The notes: generated by a model from the sequence alone, not told the origin. A stretch of 64,000 bases of DNA from Membranihabitans marinus (GCF_021729155.1 NZ_JAJQYA010000003.1:186001-250000); one strand, 5' to 3'. Positions 35,461-45,057 are shown, counted from the first letter of the stretch. Program-made: numbers and translations.

Positions 35461-36819
35461 ATGTCCAAAGAAAAACTTGTTTTTTTATGTACTAACTGTG
35501 GTTTTGATTCCCCAAAATGGGAAGGGAAATGTCCTTCATGTAAAGAATGGAATACAATGAAGGAATATAAGGTGCCCAAAGGAAAGGAGAAACAAAAAGA
35601 TTCTATCCTATACGGCAATGTCAACCAACCTATTCAATTGGAATCCGTAAGTATTGAAAACAGGAAGAGAATCGTCGTTCAAGACAGCGAACTCAATCGT
35701 TGCTTAGGAGGGGGAATGGTCGAAGGGGGAATAATTCTTTTGGCTGGAGAACCCGGAATTGGTAAATCGACGCTATTACTCCAAACCGCGGCCAATATTC
35801 CCGGCAAAGTATTGTATATATCGGGGGAAGAAAGCGCTGAGCAAATTAAGATGAGGGCGATTAGGATGAAGGCCAGCAAACAAGATCTATGGTTGTTAAG
35901 TGAGGTAGAGCTGTCTAAGATCAAACAACAGATTACATCGGTGGAACCCAAGGTGGTGATTCTCGATTCTATTCAAACCACCTTTAATCCTCATTTAGAT
36001 GGTGAGCCAGGTAATATTTCCCAATTGAGAAACTGTACCATGGAGTTGCAGCGCATGGCCAAGGAATTTCATTTTACCCTATTCATCATTGGTCATGTTA
36101 CCAAGGAAGGTAGCATAGCCGGTCCCAAAATCTTGGAACATATAGTAGATACTGTACTTTATTTTGAAGGCGATAAGCAGTACAATTATAGATTGCTTAG
36201 GGTAAACAAGAATCGATTCGGAAGTACGGATGAAATAGGCATCTATCAAATGGATGGAAAGGGGTTACAAGTGGTCGAAGATCCTTCTAAGTTATTTATG
36301 TCGCAGTCCAATGCCGATCTAAGTGGATGTAGTACGGCCATTACTATAGAAGGCGGTAGGCCGATTATGGTAGAAGTCCAAGCATTGGTTACTCCCACGG
36401 TATATGCTGCTCCTCAGCGTTCGGCTACTGGTTTTGATTTGAGGAGACTATCGATGCTCATTGCCGTTTTGGAAAAACGATGTGGATTTCCATTGGGCAA
36501 ATGTGATGTTTTTGTCAATATCGCCGGGGGAATAAAGGTCAACGATCCAGGAATCGATGTGGCTGTAATTATCGCATTGATGAGTTCGTTTAGGGATTAT
36601 TCTGTCAGCAAGAAAATTTGTTTTGCGGCTGAAATAGGGCTGACTGGCGAGCTGCGATCTATTCATCGATTTGAACAAAGGGTGAAAGAAGCGGATAGAC
36701 TCCAATTCGAACAGATTATATGTTCCGACAACAACGGCAATATAGCTGATAATGGATCCGGAATAGTCATTACACCGGTGGCTACAGTTCAAGAATTATT
36801 GGAATATCTGTTTCAATAA
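35461..36819 (+). CDS. radA: DNA repair protein RadA
   Basis: RecA-related helicase-like protein that promotes branch migration in recombination. The 452-residue protein has the N-terminal zinc finger (CTNCGFDSPKWEGKCPSC), the RecA-like core with Walker A GEPGIGKST (about 96-104), the RadA-specific KNRFGS motif at about 256-261, and the C-terminal Lon-protease-like domain (VFVNIAGGIKVNDPGIDVAV, FAAEIGLTGELR). All family parts are present. It is divergent from scpB, and no co-transcribed gene is evident. Confidence 0.97.
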   Translation: MSKEKLVFLCTNCGFDSPKWEGKCPSCKEWNTMKEYKVPKGKEKQKDSILYGNVNQPIQLESVSIENRKRIVVQDSELNRCLGGGMVEGGIILLAGEPGIGKSTLLLQTAANIPGKVLYISGEESAEQIKMRAIRMKASKQDLWLLSEVELSKIKQQITSVEPKVVILDSIQTTFNPHLDGEPGNISQLRNCTMELQRMAKEFHFTLFIIGHVTKEGSIAGPKILEHIVDTVLYFEGDKQYNYRLLRVNKNRFGSTDEIGIYQMDGKGLQVVEDPSKLFMSQSNADLSGCSTAITIEGGRPIMVEVQALVTPTVYAAPQRSATGFDLRRLSMLIAVLEKRCGFPLGKCDVFVNIAGGIKVNDPGIDVAVIIALMSSFRDYSVSKKICFAAEIGLTGELRSIHRFEQRVKEADRLQFEQIICSDNNGNIADNGSGIVITPVATVQELLEYLFQ

Positions 36820-36945
36820 AATAAAATAGACCAAAAAACTGTTGCATACTTTGATGTTAGATAATTATTTCAGTGGAATTTCACTGACATATAACGTATA
36901 ATTTTATATCTTCGGATGTGCACAAAATTTTAAAGTTTTATTTAT

Positions 36946-37542
36946 ATGCCTAAAACAAATAGGTCGAAAAAGGAAATAATATTTGAAAAAGAATTATTGC
37001 CCAATGTCGACTCCTTACATACTTTCGCCTATCATTTGGCATTTAATGAAGACGATGCCAAAGATTTGGTTCAAGAAACCTTTATGAAAGCCTTTAAGGC
37101 TTTAGATTCCTACGAACCCGGAACTAATGCTAAAGCATGGTTGTTTAAAATCTTGAAAAACGCTTACATCAATCAGTATCGTAAGAAGATAAGACGACCG
37201 ATAACAGTCGATTATGAAGATTACCTAGGATATCAAGAATTAGAGGAACAGGGCAACGTTGATTTTTTTGATTTGCGCGTTGAAATTTTTGACAATTTAA
37301 TGGGAGATGAAGTGACTTTTGCTGTAAATTCGCTCCCTGTTGATTTTCGTGCCGTTATTTTATTGTGTGATATCGAGAATTTCACCTATGAAGAAATATC
37401 TAAGATCATTGATGTACCCATAGGTACAGTCAGATCTAGATTGCATCGGGCGAGGAATATGTTAAAAGAAAAATTAGCCAATTACGCTCGAGATATGGGC
37501 TATCAAGATAAGCGATCAAATACCTCAAAGGAAGAAGAATAA
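36946..37542 (+). CDS. ECF-type RNA polymerase sigma factor
   Basis: A 198-residue sigma-70 family factor with region 2 (LAFNEDDAKDLVQETFMKAFKALDSY and NAKAWLFKILKNAYINQYRK) and region 4 (VNSLPVDFRAVILLCDIENFTYEEISKIIDVPIGTVRSRLHRARNML). It matches the RpoE-like ECF factors broadly conserved in Bacteroidota. A small protein gene follows 24 bases downstream in the position usual for an anti-sigma factor. A near-consensus TATCTTCG box lies 31 bases upstream of the start, which could allow self-activation, but this is only suggestive. Confidence 0.93.
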   Translation: MPKTNRSKKEIIFEKELLPNVDSLHTFAYHLAFNEDDAKDLVQETFMKAFKALDSYEPGTNAKAWLFKILKNAYINQYRKKIRRPITVDYEDYLGYQELEEQGNVDFFDLRVEIFDNLMGDEVTFAVNSLPVDFRAVILLCDIENFTYEEISKIIDVPIGTVRSRLHRARNMLKEKLANYARDMGYQDKRSNTSKEEE

Positions 37543-37566
37543 TCTTGTAGAAATAAATGAAATGTT

Positions 37567-37800
37567 ATGAAGAAGAAATTTTACAATAGCGATATTCAGG
37601 AGCAAATTTCACTATTTCTGGATAATGCACTAGAGCCTGATCAAAAGATTGAATTTATCAATACAATGGAATCTGATCCTATCGTATCTCAGGCTGTAGA
37701 AAAGGAAAAAACATTTCGCAAACTGATTAAGTCCAAATTTTCTGCACCCAAGTTGGGGCCAGATTTTGTGCAAGGTATTAAAAACAAATTGCCAGAATAA
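37567..37800 (+). CDS. small putative anti-sigma partner protein
   Basis: A 77-residue helical protein directly downstream of the ECF sigma gene. The part ISLFLDNALEPDQKIEFINTMESDPIV resembles the helix that opens the N-terminal anti-sigma domain in many anti-sigma factors. It has no cysteine, no histidine and no membrane segment, so it is neither a zinc (ZAS) anti-sigma nor a membrane-bound one. The role is inferred from position and this weak helix similarity. A non-regulatory small protein remains possible. Confidence 0.6.
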   Translation: MKKKFYNSDIQEQISLFLDNALEPDQKIEFINTMESDPIVSQAVEKEKTFRKLIKSKFSAPKLGPDFVQGIKNKLPE

Positions 37801-37972
37801 TCAACATTTGCCCTTTGCAGACCCTTATGAACTTTGTGTTTTGAACAACTCTTAAAATCAATTTGATAGAAAATTATACAATATTCATTCTATATTGAAG
37901 GTATGAAATTGCTATAATACAATCAATGTCCCTATCGGGCATCTTAGGCCTAGCATTGAGGAAGGGCGAAGT

Positions 37973-38002
37973 AAAAAAAGTCACGACACAGAGGCCGTGA
38001 CT
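37973..38002 (-). terminator. terminator of the polyferredoxin operon
   Basis: On the minus strand AGTCACG and CGTGACT pair across a 10-base loop (38002-37979), followed by a T-run to 37973. A second small palindrome (ATACGAAAT/ATTTCGTAT, 38026-38045) lies at the stop codon side. It ends the minus-strand transcript from 40767. Confidence 0.8.
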
Positions 38003-38048
38003 AAATTATCATAACATCGTCAGCAATACGAAATACATTTCGTATTAA

Positions 38049-39440
38049 TTATTCTGCAGAATGAACATCAGCAGTAATGACTTCATTGCGAATAGCTTTT
38101 GCTCGATCTGATATTTTTCCAGAATTTTCCAATCTCAATACTCCTCTTGGGCATACTGCAGAACAAACCCCACAACCCACACATGAAGCTCTTACTATGT
38201 CTTGCCCGCGCTGAGCATACCATCTTACATCAATTCCCATTTCGCAATAAGTAGAACAATTTCCGCATGATATACATTGGCCTCCATTGGTAGTAATTCT
38301 AAATCGAGAGAAGAATTTTTGTTGCAATCCGAGTATAGCGGCCATAGGACATCCGAATCTACACCAAACTCTACTTCCCATAAGGGGGTAAAATCCCACT
38401 CCGACGACACCGCTAAATGCAGCTCCGATTAAAAAACCGTACCATTCTCGAACTTGAAAGGTGTTGATAAATAAAAATTGTCCACTACCGGTGAAAAAAG
38501 AATACAAGACAAGGGCCGTCATAACTACGGCAAAAACCAATACTGAATATATCAAATACCGTTCAATTTTCCATGCTTTTAATGATTTGTCAGATAGATG
38601 TCTGAAGGGATCTCCAGCAGTTTCCGCTAATCCTCCACATCCACATACCCATGAGCAATACCATCTTTTACCATAAAAATAGGTGAGGATGGGCGTGACG
38701 ACAAAGGTGAGTAAAATGCCCCAAACAAGGGCAAACATACCCAATTTGCCACCATCTAACATTCCATTCAAATGCCAATCATGATAAAAATAGTAATTCA
38801 ATGGCCAGATGTTTTTAAAATCTTTTCCAAAATATGCTTTGTCTGAATTTAGCCCCTCTAATATTTCGGGCAGCAAAAAGGCAAAGGCCAATTGAAAAAA
38901 CATTACGCTGATGGTTCTTATAATTTGGTATCTATTGTGTCGATATTTAATGATATACTTAATGCCGAAAAAGAATATAGCGAAAGTATATAAGGTGCCA
39001 TATACAAACCATTGGGAGGCAGGCTGACCTTTGAGCAACATACTCAGGGGGTCAAAAAAGTGGACCAACCCTGTATTGCTGCCTTCGGCATTGTAGCCCA
39101 TGAGATGTGGGTTCCAATACAGTACGACATAAAATCCAGTGACAAAAACACCCAGAACCCATGCCCATAGTCCCTTGTTGGTTAAACTATCAAACCACAC
39201 TCCGTTGTTTTTGATTCCAGCAGGGGTGTTTTTATACATATCGATACTGTACCAGACAACACCGATAGCTAAAAGCAAGATAGAAGACCAAAAATATATT
39301 GAGTTGAAAATAGGGCCAATATTTAGCCATGCCAATAATAGTAATAACAATCCTATGCTACCTATGGCAGTAGCCCATTTTTGTCCAGGGGATGTAAATG
39401 GTGGCTTTGGATTGGCTAGTGATAAACTTGTGGTATCCAT
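38049..39440 (-). CDS. NapH/NosR-like membrane polyferredoxin
   Basis: A 463-residue membrane protein with about seven transmembrane segments and a C-terminal 4Fe-4S domain. Two membrane-associated cysteine motifs of the NapH/NosR/RdxA type are seen: KRWYCSWVCGCGGLAE and SRVWCRFGCPMAAI. The C-terminus has two ferredoxin motifs, CISCGNCSTYCEMG and CVGCGVCSAVCPRG. Such proteins pass electrons between quinol or flavin pools and periplasmic or cytoplasmic acceptors. The FAD/NAD-dependent oxidoreductase gene lies 19 bases upstream in the same operon and is the likely partner. The true acceptor is unknown. Confidence 0.85.
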   Translation of the reverse strand: MDTTSLSLANPKPPFTSPGQKWATAIGSIGLLLLLLAWLNIGPIFNSIYFWSSILLLAIGVVWYSIDMYKNTPAGIKNNGVWFDSLTNKGLWAWVLGVFVTGFYVVLYWNPHLMGYNAEGSNTGLVHFFDPLSMLLKGQPASQWFVYGTLYTFAIFFFGIKYIIKYRHNRYQIIRTISVMFFQLAFAFLLPEILEGLNSDKAYFGKDFKNIWPLNYYFYHDWHLNGMLDGGKLGMFALVWGILLTFVVTPILTYFYGKRWYCSWVCGCGGLAETAGDPFRHLSDKSLKAWKIERYLIYSVLVFAVVMTALVLYSFFTGSGQFLFINTFQVREWYGFLIGAAFSGVVGVGFYPLMGSRVWCRFGCPMAAILGLQQKFFSRFRITTNGGQCISCGNCSTYCEMGIDVRWYAQRGQDIVRASCVGCGVCSAVCPRGVLRLENSGKISDRAKAIRNEVITADVHSAE

Positions 39441-39459
39441 GTTAATTTCTTTTAATTAT

Positions 39460-40767
39460 TTAATTATGAGCCAAGTGAGTTTCAATTTCTTTATAGTATT
39501 TTTTATAGAATTCTGGATCAAAATGAGCTCTATCTAGGTCTTTGACCACTTCTTCTAAAGTGAAATGGTTGTCAAACCATTCTTCACATATTTCTTGTCT
39601 AAATCTCAAGCCCATTAAGTTGACGCCAACTACGTGATTTGTAGCTATTTCATAGACCAGTCGCAGCGATTTTAGTCCGTCCTCACTCTTCCAAAAATAA
39701 GAACTTAACGGAGAAACTATATTGGCTGGTACATTTCCATAGACTTGATATTCCAAATCCAAGAACTTTGCGGAATTAAACCAATGTCCGGGATTGTATT
39801 TGATCGGGGATCGAGCGATGGTGTGGGCTAAGGTTTCACCCATGATTCTGCCTACATACCAGATCGGTTCGATCGCTCTTCGACCCTTGGGAGGATTTTG
39901 TAATTCCACACAATCACCTATCGCATATACATCTGGTTTATTGGTGCGCAAGTATTCATCTACTAAGATTCCTCTATTGATGGCCAATTCGCTGTCCTTT
40001 AACCATTTTACATTGGGATGTACCCCAGCGGTCAGTCCTACAAATTGACAGGATATTTCCTCGCCATCACCTGTGACAACGGCTCTCGCATTGTTGTTGT
40101 CGTCACTTAATATTTCCTTAAGCTCCGTACCCAATCTCAAATCTATATGATTCATTATTATTTGTTGATTGACCATTTCGGATTCTTCTGGAGGTAAAAC
40201 ATTGTTCCAGTAACTCGGTTCCCTGACCAACATAGTTACCTCTTTATGTCTAGAGTGCATCATTTCTGCCAATTCTATGCCGATAAGTCCACCGCCAACA
40301 ATGACTCCGCGTTTGAGAAATGGTGATGCTTTTTCCAGTTGTTCAAGATCTTGGAAGGAATACATTCCGTGAACTTGATTGAGGTCTTGCCCCGGCCAAC
40401 CAAATTTGTTGCTCGCAGAACCGGTGGCTAGAATTAGGATGTCGTATGACAGTTCGGTTAAGTTGGTCTTAAAGGCGCTATCTTTAAATTTTTTACCGTT
40501 TAATTTCACCCTTTTTAGATCGAAATCAATATCGGAAACCTCGGCACGCATTAATGAAATGTTATTTTTTTTCCAAAACCAATCTTCATAGGGTTTGGTA
40601 TGTTCGTATTTCATGTGGCCCATGTATATGTACATTAATGCTGTTCTAGAGAAAAAATGATCGGTCTCCTTTGAGATCACTGTGATCTTGTCATCCCCCA
40701 GTTTTCGAAGGTGGCGAGCAGCGGTAATCCCGCTTACCCCATTGCCAATGATTAAAATATTTTTCAT
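39460..40767 (-). CDS. FAD/NAD(P)-dependent oxidoreductase, nitrite-reductase/ferredoxin-reductase type
   Basis: A 435-residue pyridine-nucleotide-disulfide-family oxidoreductase. The FAD-binding motif opens the protein (ILIIGNGVSGITAARHLRKLG). ILATGSASN follows, then the NAD(P) motif VGGGLIGIELAEMM, and GVHPNVKWL and DVYAIGDCVE complete the FAD domain. It is the upstream gene of a two-gene operon with the membrane polyferredoxin, so it probably feeds NAD(P)H electrons to it, or the reverse. The C-terminal part (after about 310) is longer than in simple ferredoxin reductases and matches no obvious domain. Confidence 0.87.
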   Translation of the reverse strand: MKNILIIGNGVSGITAARHLRKLGDDKITVISKETDHFFSRTALMYIYMGHMKYEHTKPYEDWFWKKNNISLMRAEVSDIDFDLKRVKLNGKKFKDSAFKTNLTELSYDILILATGSASNKFGWPGQDLNQVHGMYSFQDLEQLEKASPFLKRGVIVGGGLIGIELAEMMHSRHKEVTMLVREPSYWNNVLPPEESEMVNQQIIMNHIDLRLGTELKEILSDDNNNARAVVTGDGEEISCQFVGLTAGVHPNVKWLKDSELAINRGILVDEYLRTNKPDVYAIGDCVELQNPPKGRRAIEPIWYVGRIMGETLAHTIARSPIKYNPGHWFNSAKFLDLEYQVYGNVPANIVSPLSSYFWKSEDGLKSLRLVYEIATNHVVGVNLMGLRFRQEICEEWFDNHFTLEEVVKDLDRAHFDPEFYKKYYKEIETHLAHN

Positions 40768-40927
40768 AAGTGAGTTATGTTTAAATATTATAAAAAAAAT
40801 TAATATATTTGGAGTATATAAGCAAAGTAACTATTTATCGGCAAATACGTTCTAAATTATTTAGTTAAATTTGATTATTATATCTAATTTAAATGATTAT
40901 TTTTTTACTTTTAGGCAAAGTGGACAC

Positions 40928-41602
40928 ATGAAGAAAACTATACTTATAACATATTTTAGCTTTATTATTTCCATCTTATATTCACAAAGTGTATTTAGTA
41001 TTTACCCTTCAGATGTTGTTATAACAATAGATGATTTTAGTGAATATGAGGTGATTGGCCATGCCAAGGTGATCAATACTTCAGATGAAGCCATTCGATT
41101 TATGTGGAAGAAAGTCGTAAAAAAATCACCAGAACAATGGGATTTTGCGATCTGTGATATATATCAATGTTGGACTCCAACTATTGATTCTTCAGAAGTA
41201 GTCCTTGAGCCGGGAGATACCTCCAATCTTGACCTACATGTTTATCCCAACAATAGTCCAGGTAAAGCCGATGTCTCAGTTTTGATTTCCGATGTCAATA
41301 ACCCGAGTGATTCATATGAATTGGGTATTACTGTCAACGATGCCGTTTCTCCAATAAGTTATTTTGATCCGGGAAATATTAGAATATATCCCAATCCCAC
41401 TACGGAATATTTTTCTGTGGATGGAATTGATGATTTACGTCAAGTGGTTGTGGTAAATTTAGTGGGGCAAATCGTTAAGAAGTTTTCTGCTTCTGTAAAT
41501 TCAAGATATAAGGTATCTGATTTGGAGACGGGCTTGTACTTAATTCGATTGATCAATAAAGAAGATAAAATCGTAAAAACCATTCGTTTGAGTAAGCGAT
41601 AA
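40928..41602 (+). CDS. secreted protein with T9SS type A sorting domain
   Basis: A 224-residue exported protein. The ATG at 40928 begins a clear signal peptide (MKKTILITYFSFIISILYSQ); an earlier in-frame ATG at 40871 would bury it. The middle looks like a beta-sandwich with VVLEPGDTSNLDLHVYPN. The last 75 residues are a type A C-terminal sorting domain: IRIYPNPTTEYFSVDG, VVVVNLVGQIVKKF and LETGLYLIRLINKEDK. It should be recognised by the T9SS and attached to the cell surface or released. Its biochemical function is unknown; the sorting call is firm. Confidence 0.88.
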   Translation: MKKTILITYFSFIISILYSQSVFSIYPSDVVITIDDFSEYEVIGHAKVINTSDEAIRFMWKKVVKKSPEQWDFAICDIYQCWTPTIDSSEVVLEPGDTSNLDLHVYPNNSPGKADVSVLISDVNNPSDSYELGITVNDAVSPISYFDPGNIRIYPNPTTEYFSVDGIDDLRQVVVVNLVGQIVKKFSASVNSRYKVSDLETGLYLIRLINKEDKIVKTIRLSKR

Positions 41603-41623
41603 TTGGCTGCTTAATATTGATTA

Positions 41624-42379
41624 TCACTTTTGCCTTCTTTCTTTTCTCAATGCTTCAACTTGATCCCAAATAGTAGATTCGGTATGTTCTACTAAAGTCT
41701 TGCTGTCTTTAGCCACAATGGGTTCTCCTATTTTTATACTGATATAGCGATTTTCTCTAGATGTATGAAGCAATAGCGCTGTCATGTGTTGCCACATGGT
41801 CTGCTCACCCCAATACAGACTGTTGTCATAATATTCTACCGCTATGGGCACTATAGTGGCGTTGGCTTTAATGGCTGCTTCAAAGGCTCCTTTTTTAAAA
41901 GGAAGTAATCCTGATTGAGCACTGGTCGTTCCTTCGGGAAAAAGTAAAATGTTAATGCCTTGAGATAGATTTTCTTGAATTGATTTTTTGACCAGGCCGC
42001 GTTCCTTTCTATTGTGACGATTGAGTAAGATAATTCCGGTTAATTCAGCTCCCCAACCTAGGAGGGGATATTTTCTGACTTCTGCTTTGGATACCGGATG
42101 GGCCGACACTATGGACAACAGGGCGATTGGGTCGTAAAAGGATCGGTGATTACTGACAAATAGGAGGGAGGAAGACGTAGGGATTTCGCCCGATTGTCTA
42201 ACTTCTAATCCAAAAATGCGATTGGCAAATTGGCAGAATTTTTTTCTTTGATTGCTGCGTATCTTTTCTTGATTATCTTTACTGGTGATTAGGATGAGGC
42301 ATAATAAATGAAGGATATAGCAGAATAATCCAATCAATAGTATGCATATTTTTAGAATAAATAGGCCGTTTTTTATCAT
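41624..42379 (-). CDS. 1-acyl-sn-glycerol-3-phosphate acyltransferase (PlsC family)
   Basis: Adds the second acyl chain in phospholipid synthesis, or acylates a related lysolipid. The 251-residue protein has an N-terminal membrane segment (ILLIGLFCYILHLLCLILI), the catalytic HX4D motif in SNHRSFYDPIAL, and the glycerol-phosphate-binding FPEGTTS with LLPFKKGAF. It is a stand-alone gene on the minus strand. Downstream on the same strand come the hairpin array and feoB is reached only beyond it. Substrate range cannot be told from sequence. Confidence 0.92.
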   Translation of the reverse strand: MIKNGLFILKICILLIGLFCYILHLLCLILITSKDNQEKIRSNQRKKFCQFANRIFGLEVRQSGEIPTSSSLLFVSNHRSFYDPIALLSIVSAHPVSKAEVRKYPLLGWGAELTGIILLNRHNRKERGLVKKSIQENLSQGINILLFPEGTTSAQSGLLPFKKGAFEAAIKANATIVPIAVEYYDNSLYWGEQTMWQHMTALLLHTSRENRYISIKIGEPIVAKDSKTLVEHTESTIWDQVEALRKERRQK

Positions 42380-42539
42380 TGCTATCTCTTAGATTAGGTG
42401 TTTTGCGAAAGTAAAATAAAATCTTGTATTGAAGGCGATAGAGGTAGAATTTGGTATTACTTAGGTCATTCACTGTGGTTTGACATGTTTTATATAAAAT
42501 TTCCTGTCGATGTAGTCAGACCTATGGCTAGGGGTGTTT

Positions 42540-42830
42540 TCTATTCATTTGTGGGGCAATCATGCGGAACCGCAGTGTAATCGATGACAATATATAGTGC
42601 AGCCACGCCGATTATTTCCTATCCATTTGCAATGCTGTCACACCTCGACATGGTAGCTTCGGTTCCTTCACCAGATGGCCAATCCATATTTTATGGATTG
42701 ACTTCTTCGTACTTCATTACGTCATGTATTTACCTCGTTCTACCAGTCGACTGAATCACGGCATACGATGCCTTGCATTGCGATCAGGCATGATTTAAGA
42801 CATCGGGTAGCACAATTCCAACATCCATCC
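42540..42830 (+). repeat. hairpin-repeat array C (plus orientation, degenerate)
   Basis: A shorter, decayed relative of array B. TTCGGTTCCTTCACC (42657-42671) matches the array B linker. A type II hairpin CAATCCAT/ATGGATTG with loop ATTTT lies at 42680-42700, and a type III hairpin ATGC/GCAT at 42768-42778. The strings TACGATGC and TTTAAGACATCGGGT match array B at 32444 and 32639. The type I stem is partly lost. It lies in the 544-base gap between the PlsC-like gene and feoB, both on the minus strand. Confidence 0.75.
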
Positions 42831-42923
42831 TTTATCACTGTTTCCATACGATGCTGATAAATTATATCTGAGATTTATACCCTTGATTAATTCTGTCTTT
42901 TATCTCAACAATAGGATCCTAAT

Positions 42924-45038
42924 CTATACCAAAATGGTGTAAACGATAAAACTAGAGAAATAAGCCAATAGGGTTAAATACACAAACTGAATTATAGGCC
43001 ATTTCCATGTTCTGGTTTCCTTGCGGACTATGGCCAAGGTACTCATACATTGCATGGCAAAAGCATAGAAAACCAATAACGACCATACCGTTGCTTTGGT
43101 ATAGACTTTCTTCCCGGTGTCTAAGAAAGTTTCTTTTTGCATTTTTTCTTGAATGCTTGCCGTATGATCTTCTGAACCTACACTGTATATGGTAGCCATG
43201 GTACCCACAAAAACTTCTCGAGCAGCAAATGAAGTAATCAGTGAAATACCGATTTTCCAGTCAAATCCTATCGGACGAATAATGGGTTCTATGGCTTTTC
43301 CCATTATACCAGCATAAGAGTGTTCCAGTTTTAAGGTAGCCAAGGTTTGGGCTTCTTCTTCTGGACTCAGTTCTTGCTCAGTACTTATCTGCTCAGTAAG
43401 TGTATCGGCAGCTTGCATCGAGTCTTTGGGCCCATAAGAAGCCAAAAACCAAAGAACAATACTGATGATAAGGATGATTTTTCCCGCTTCAAATACAAAA
43501 GACTTCACTTTGTTATAAGTGGCTATGCCGACGTTCTTCCAATTGGGGAACCTATATTCTGGCATTTCTAGCATCAAGAAACTACGTGAATCTCCCTTCA
43601 TAATTTTTTTCATGAAAAATGCTACAATCAAGGCCATAATCGCTCCCAAAAAGTACAATAATCCAAAGGCTAAACCCTGTTGGTTAAAGACACCGCCTAC
43701 TCTGCGATATGGAACTACCATAGCTATAAGAAGCGCATAAACGGGGATTCGTGCCGAACAACTGATGAGGGGAGTGACCATAATAGTGATCAAACGCTCT
43801 CTCCAATTGGAAATAGTTCGTGTACTCATAATCGCGGGAATGGCACAGGCTCCTCCAGATACCAAGGCTACCACACTTCGACCATTCATCCCTAATTTTT
43901 GCATGGTATTGTCCAGTAGAAAAACTACTCTGGCCATGTAGCCAGTTTCTTCCAATATGCCGATCAACAGAAATAAAATAGCTATCTGTGGAATAAAGAT
44001 TACTATTCCTCCAATACCAGCTACTATTCCATTGACCAATAAATCGGTAAACCACCCTTGGGGCAGGGAAGTAGCCATCCATTCGGTAATGAAACCAAAT
44101 AAACCGTCTATCCAATCCATGGGTATTTGTGCCCAAGCAAAAATAGCTTGAAAAATCAGCAGCATTAGAATGAGAAAGATTACTGGTCCGGCGATGCGGT
44201 GAGTAACCAATCGATCCAATTTTTCTGAAATCGAGGGGTGATTGTTAATATGTGATTTAGCTTGTAGTAAAATCGGTTCAAGAATAGAATAACGGTGAAG
44301 GGTATCTTGAATTTGGGATTGAGTGGGTTTGAAATCCGATTGCTCTATCCCATTTATTCTATCGCGGATAGCTGGGCTAATTTCATGAAGCCAATCCAGG
44401 TGATTGGTCAATATAAAGTTGAGATATTCACGACCTGTGAGCAGTGTTTTTTCTCCTACGGCATTGACGGTTTCTTGACGCTCTTCATCCCAATGGTTGA
44501 GGTCGAAAAAAATATCCTTTGACTCACGATCCGTAGGTAGATTGAAATCTTGTATGACTTTTTTTAGTTTTTCAATACCGAAGCCGGTTTTGGCACTAAT
44601 TGCAACGGTAGGTACGGAAAACGTCTTTGCAAAATATTCTTCGACTTTGTCAATATTGGTATTGGCTCGATCCAACATGTTGAGACAGAGGATGAGATTC
44701 TTGTTTAGGCTTTTGAGCTGACTAAATAATAACAAGTGTTTGTCTAATTTTGTAATATCGGCCACATAGACGATGATCTCGTCAGTGGATTCTATAGAAC
44801 TTGTTAAAATTTCCTTGGTGGCTATTTTTTCATCTTGGGTAGAAGGGAATAGAGAATAACAACCCGGCAAATCGGTAATGGTGCGTGAATGTCCATCCTC
44901 AAAGGAAGAACTTCCTATTTTTCGCTCTACGGTAACCCCTGGATAATTCCCTATTTTTTGGGATAAACCTGTGAGTCGATTAAAAACTGAACTTTTCCCA
45001 CTATTGGGATTCCCGATTAATATTATGTTTTTGATCAT
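42924..45038 (-). CDS. feoB: ferrous iron transport protein B
   Basis: Inner-membrane Fe(II) transporter with an N-terminal G domain. The 704-residue protein shows G1 GNPNSGKSS (about 8-16), the DLPGCYSL G3 region and NMLD as G4. A helical GDI-like part follows, then two Gate-type membrane domains (SGGACAIPAIMSTR and SLITSFAAREVFVGTM with the conserved cysteine and arginine residues). It is co-transcribed with feoA, 19 bases upstream. No FeoC gene is seen. It is complete, with no frameshift. Confidence 0.97.
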   Translation of the reverse strand: MIKNIILIGNPNSGKSSVFNRLTGLSQKIGNYPGVTVERKIGSSSFEDGHSRTITDLPGCYSLFPSTQDEKIATKEILTSSIESTDEIIVYVADITKLDKHLLLFSQLKSLNKNLILCLNMLDRANTNIDKVEEYFAKTFSVPTVAISAKTGFGIEKLKKVIQDFNLPTDRESKDIFFDLNHWDEERQETVNAVGEKTLLTGREYLNFILTNHLDWLHEISPAIRDRINGIEQSDFKPTQSQIQDTLHRYSILEPILLQAKSHINNHPSISEKLDRLVTHRIAGPVIFLILMLLIFQAIFAWAQIPMDWIDGLFGFITEWMATSLPQGWFTDLLVNGIVAGIGGIVIFIPQIAILFLLIGILEETGYMARVVFLLDNTMQKLGMNGRSVVALVSGGACAIPAIMSTRTISNWRERLITIMVTPLISCSARIPVYALLIAMVVPYRRVGGVFNQQGLAFGLLYFLGAIMALIVAFFMKKIMKGDSRSFLMLEMPEYRFPNWKNVGIATYNKVKSFVFEAGKIILIISIVLWFLASYGPKDSMQAADTLTEQISTEQELSPEEEAQTLATLKLEHSYAGIMGKAIEPIIRPIGFDWKIGISLITSFAAREVFVGTMATIYSVGSEDHTASIQEKMQKETFLDTGKKVYTKATVWSLLVFYAFAMQCMSTLAIVRKETRTWKWPIIQFVYLTLLAYFSSFIVYTILV

Positions 45039-45057
45039 ATTAATTGTAGATTCGACG

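Noticed and set aside
42398-42580. 60-residue plus-strand open frame between the PlsC-like gene and array C
   Set aside because: No domain, no promoter, not clearly separated from the repeat region, and composition like the spacer.
43684-44136. 150-residue open frame within feoB
   Set aside because: It is a shadow in another frame of a fully conserved gene on the same strand and has no domain of its own.
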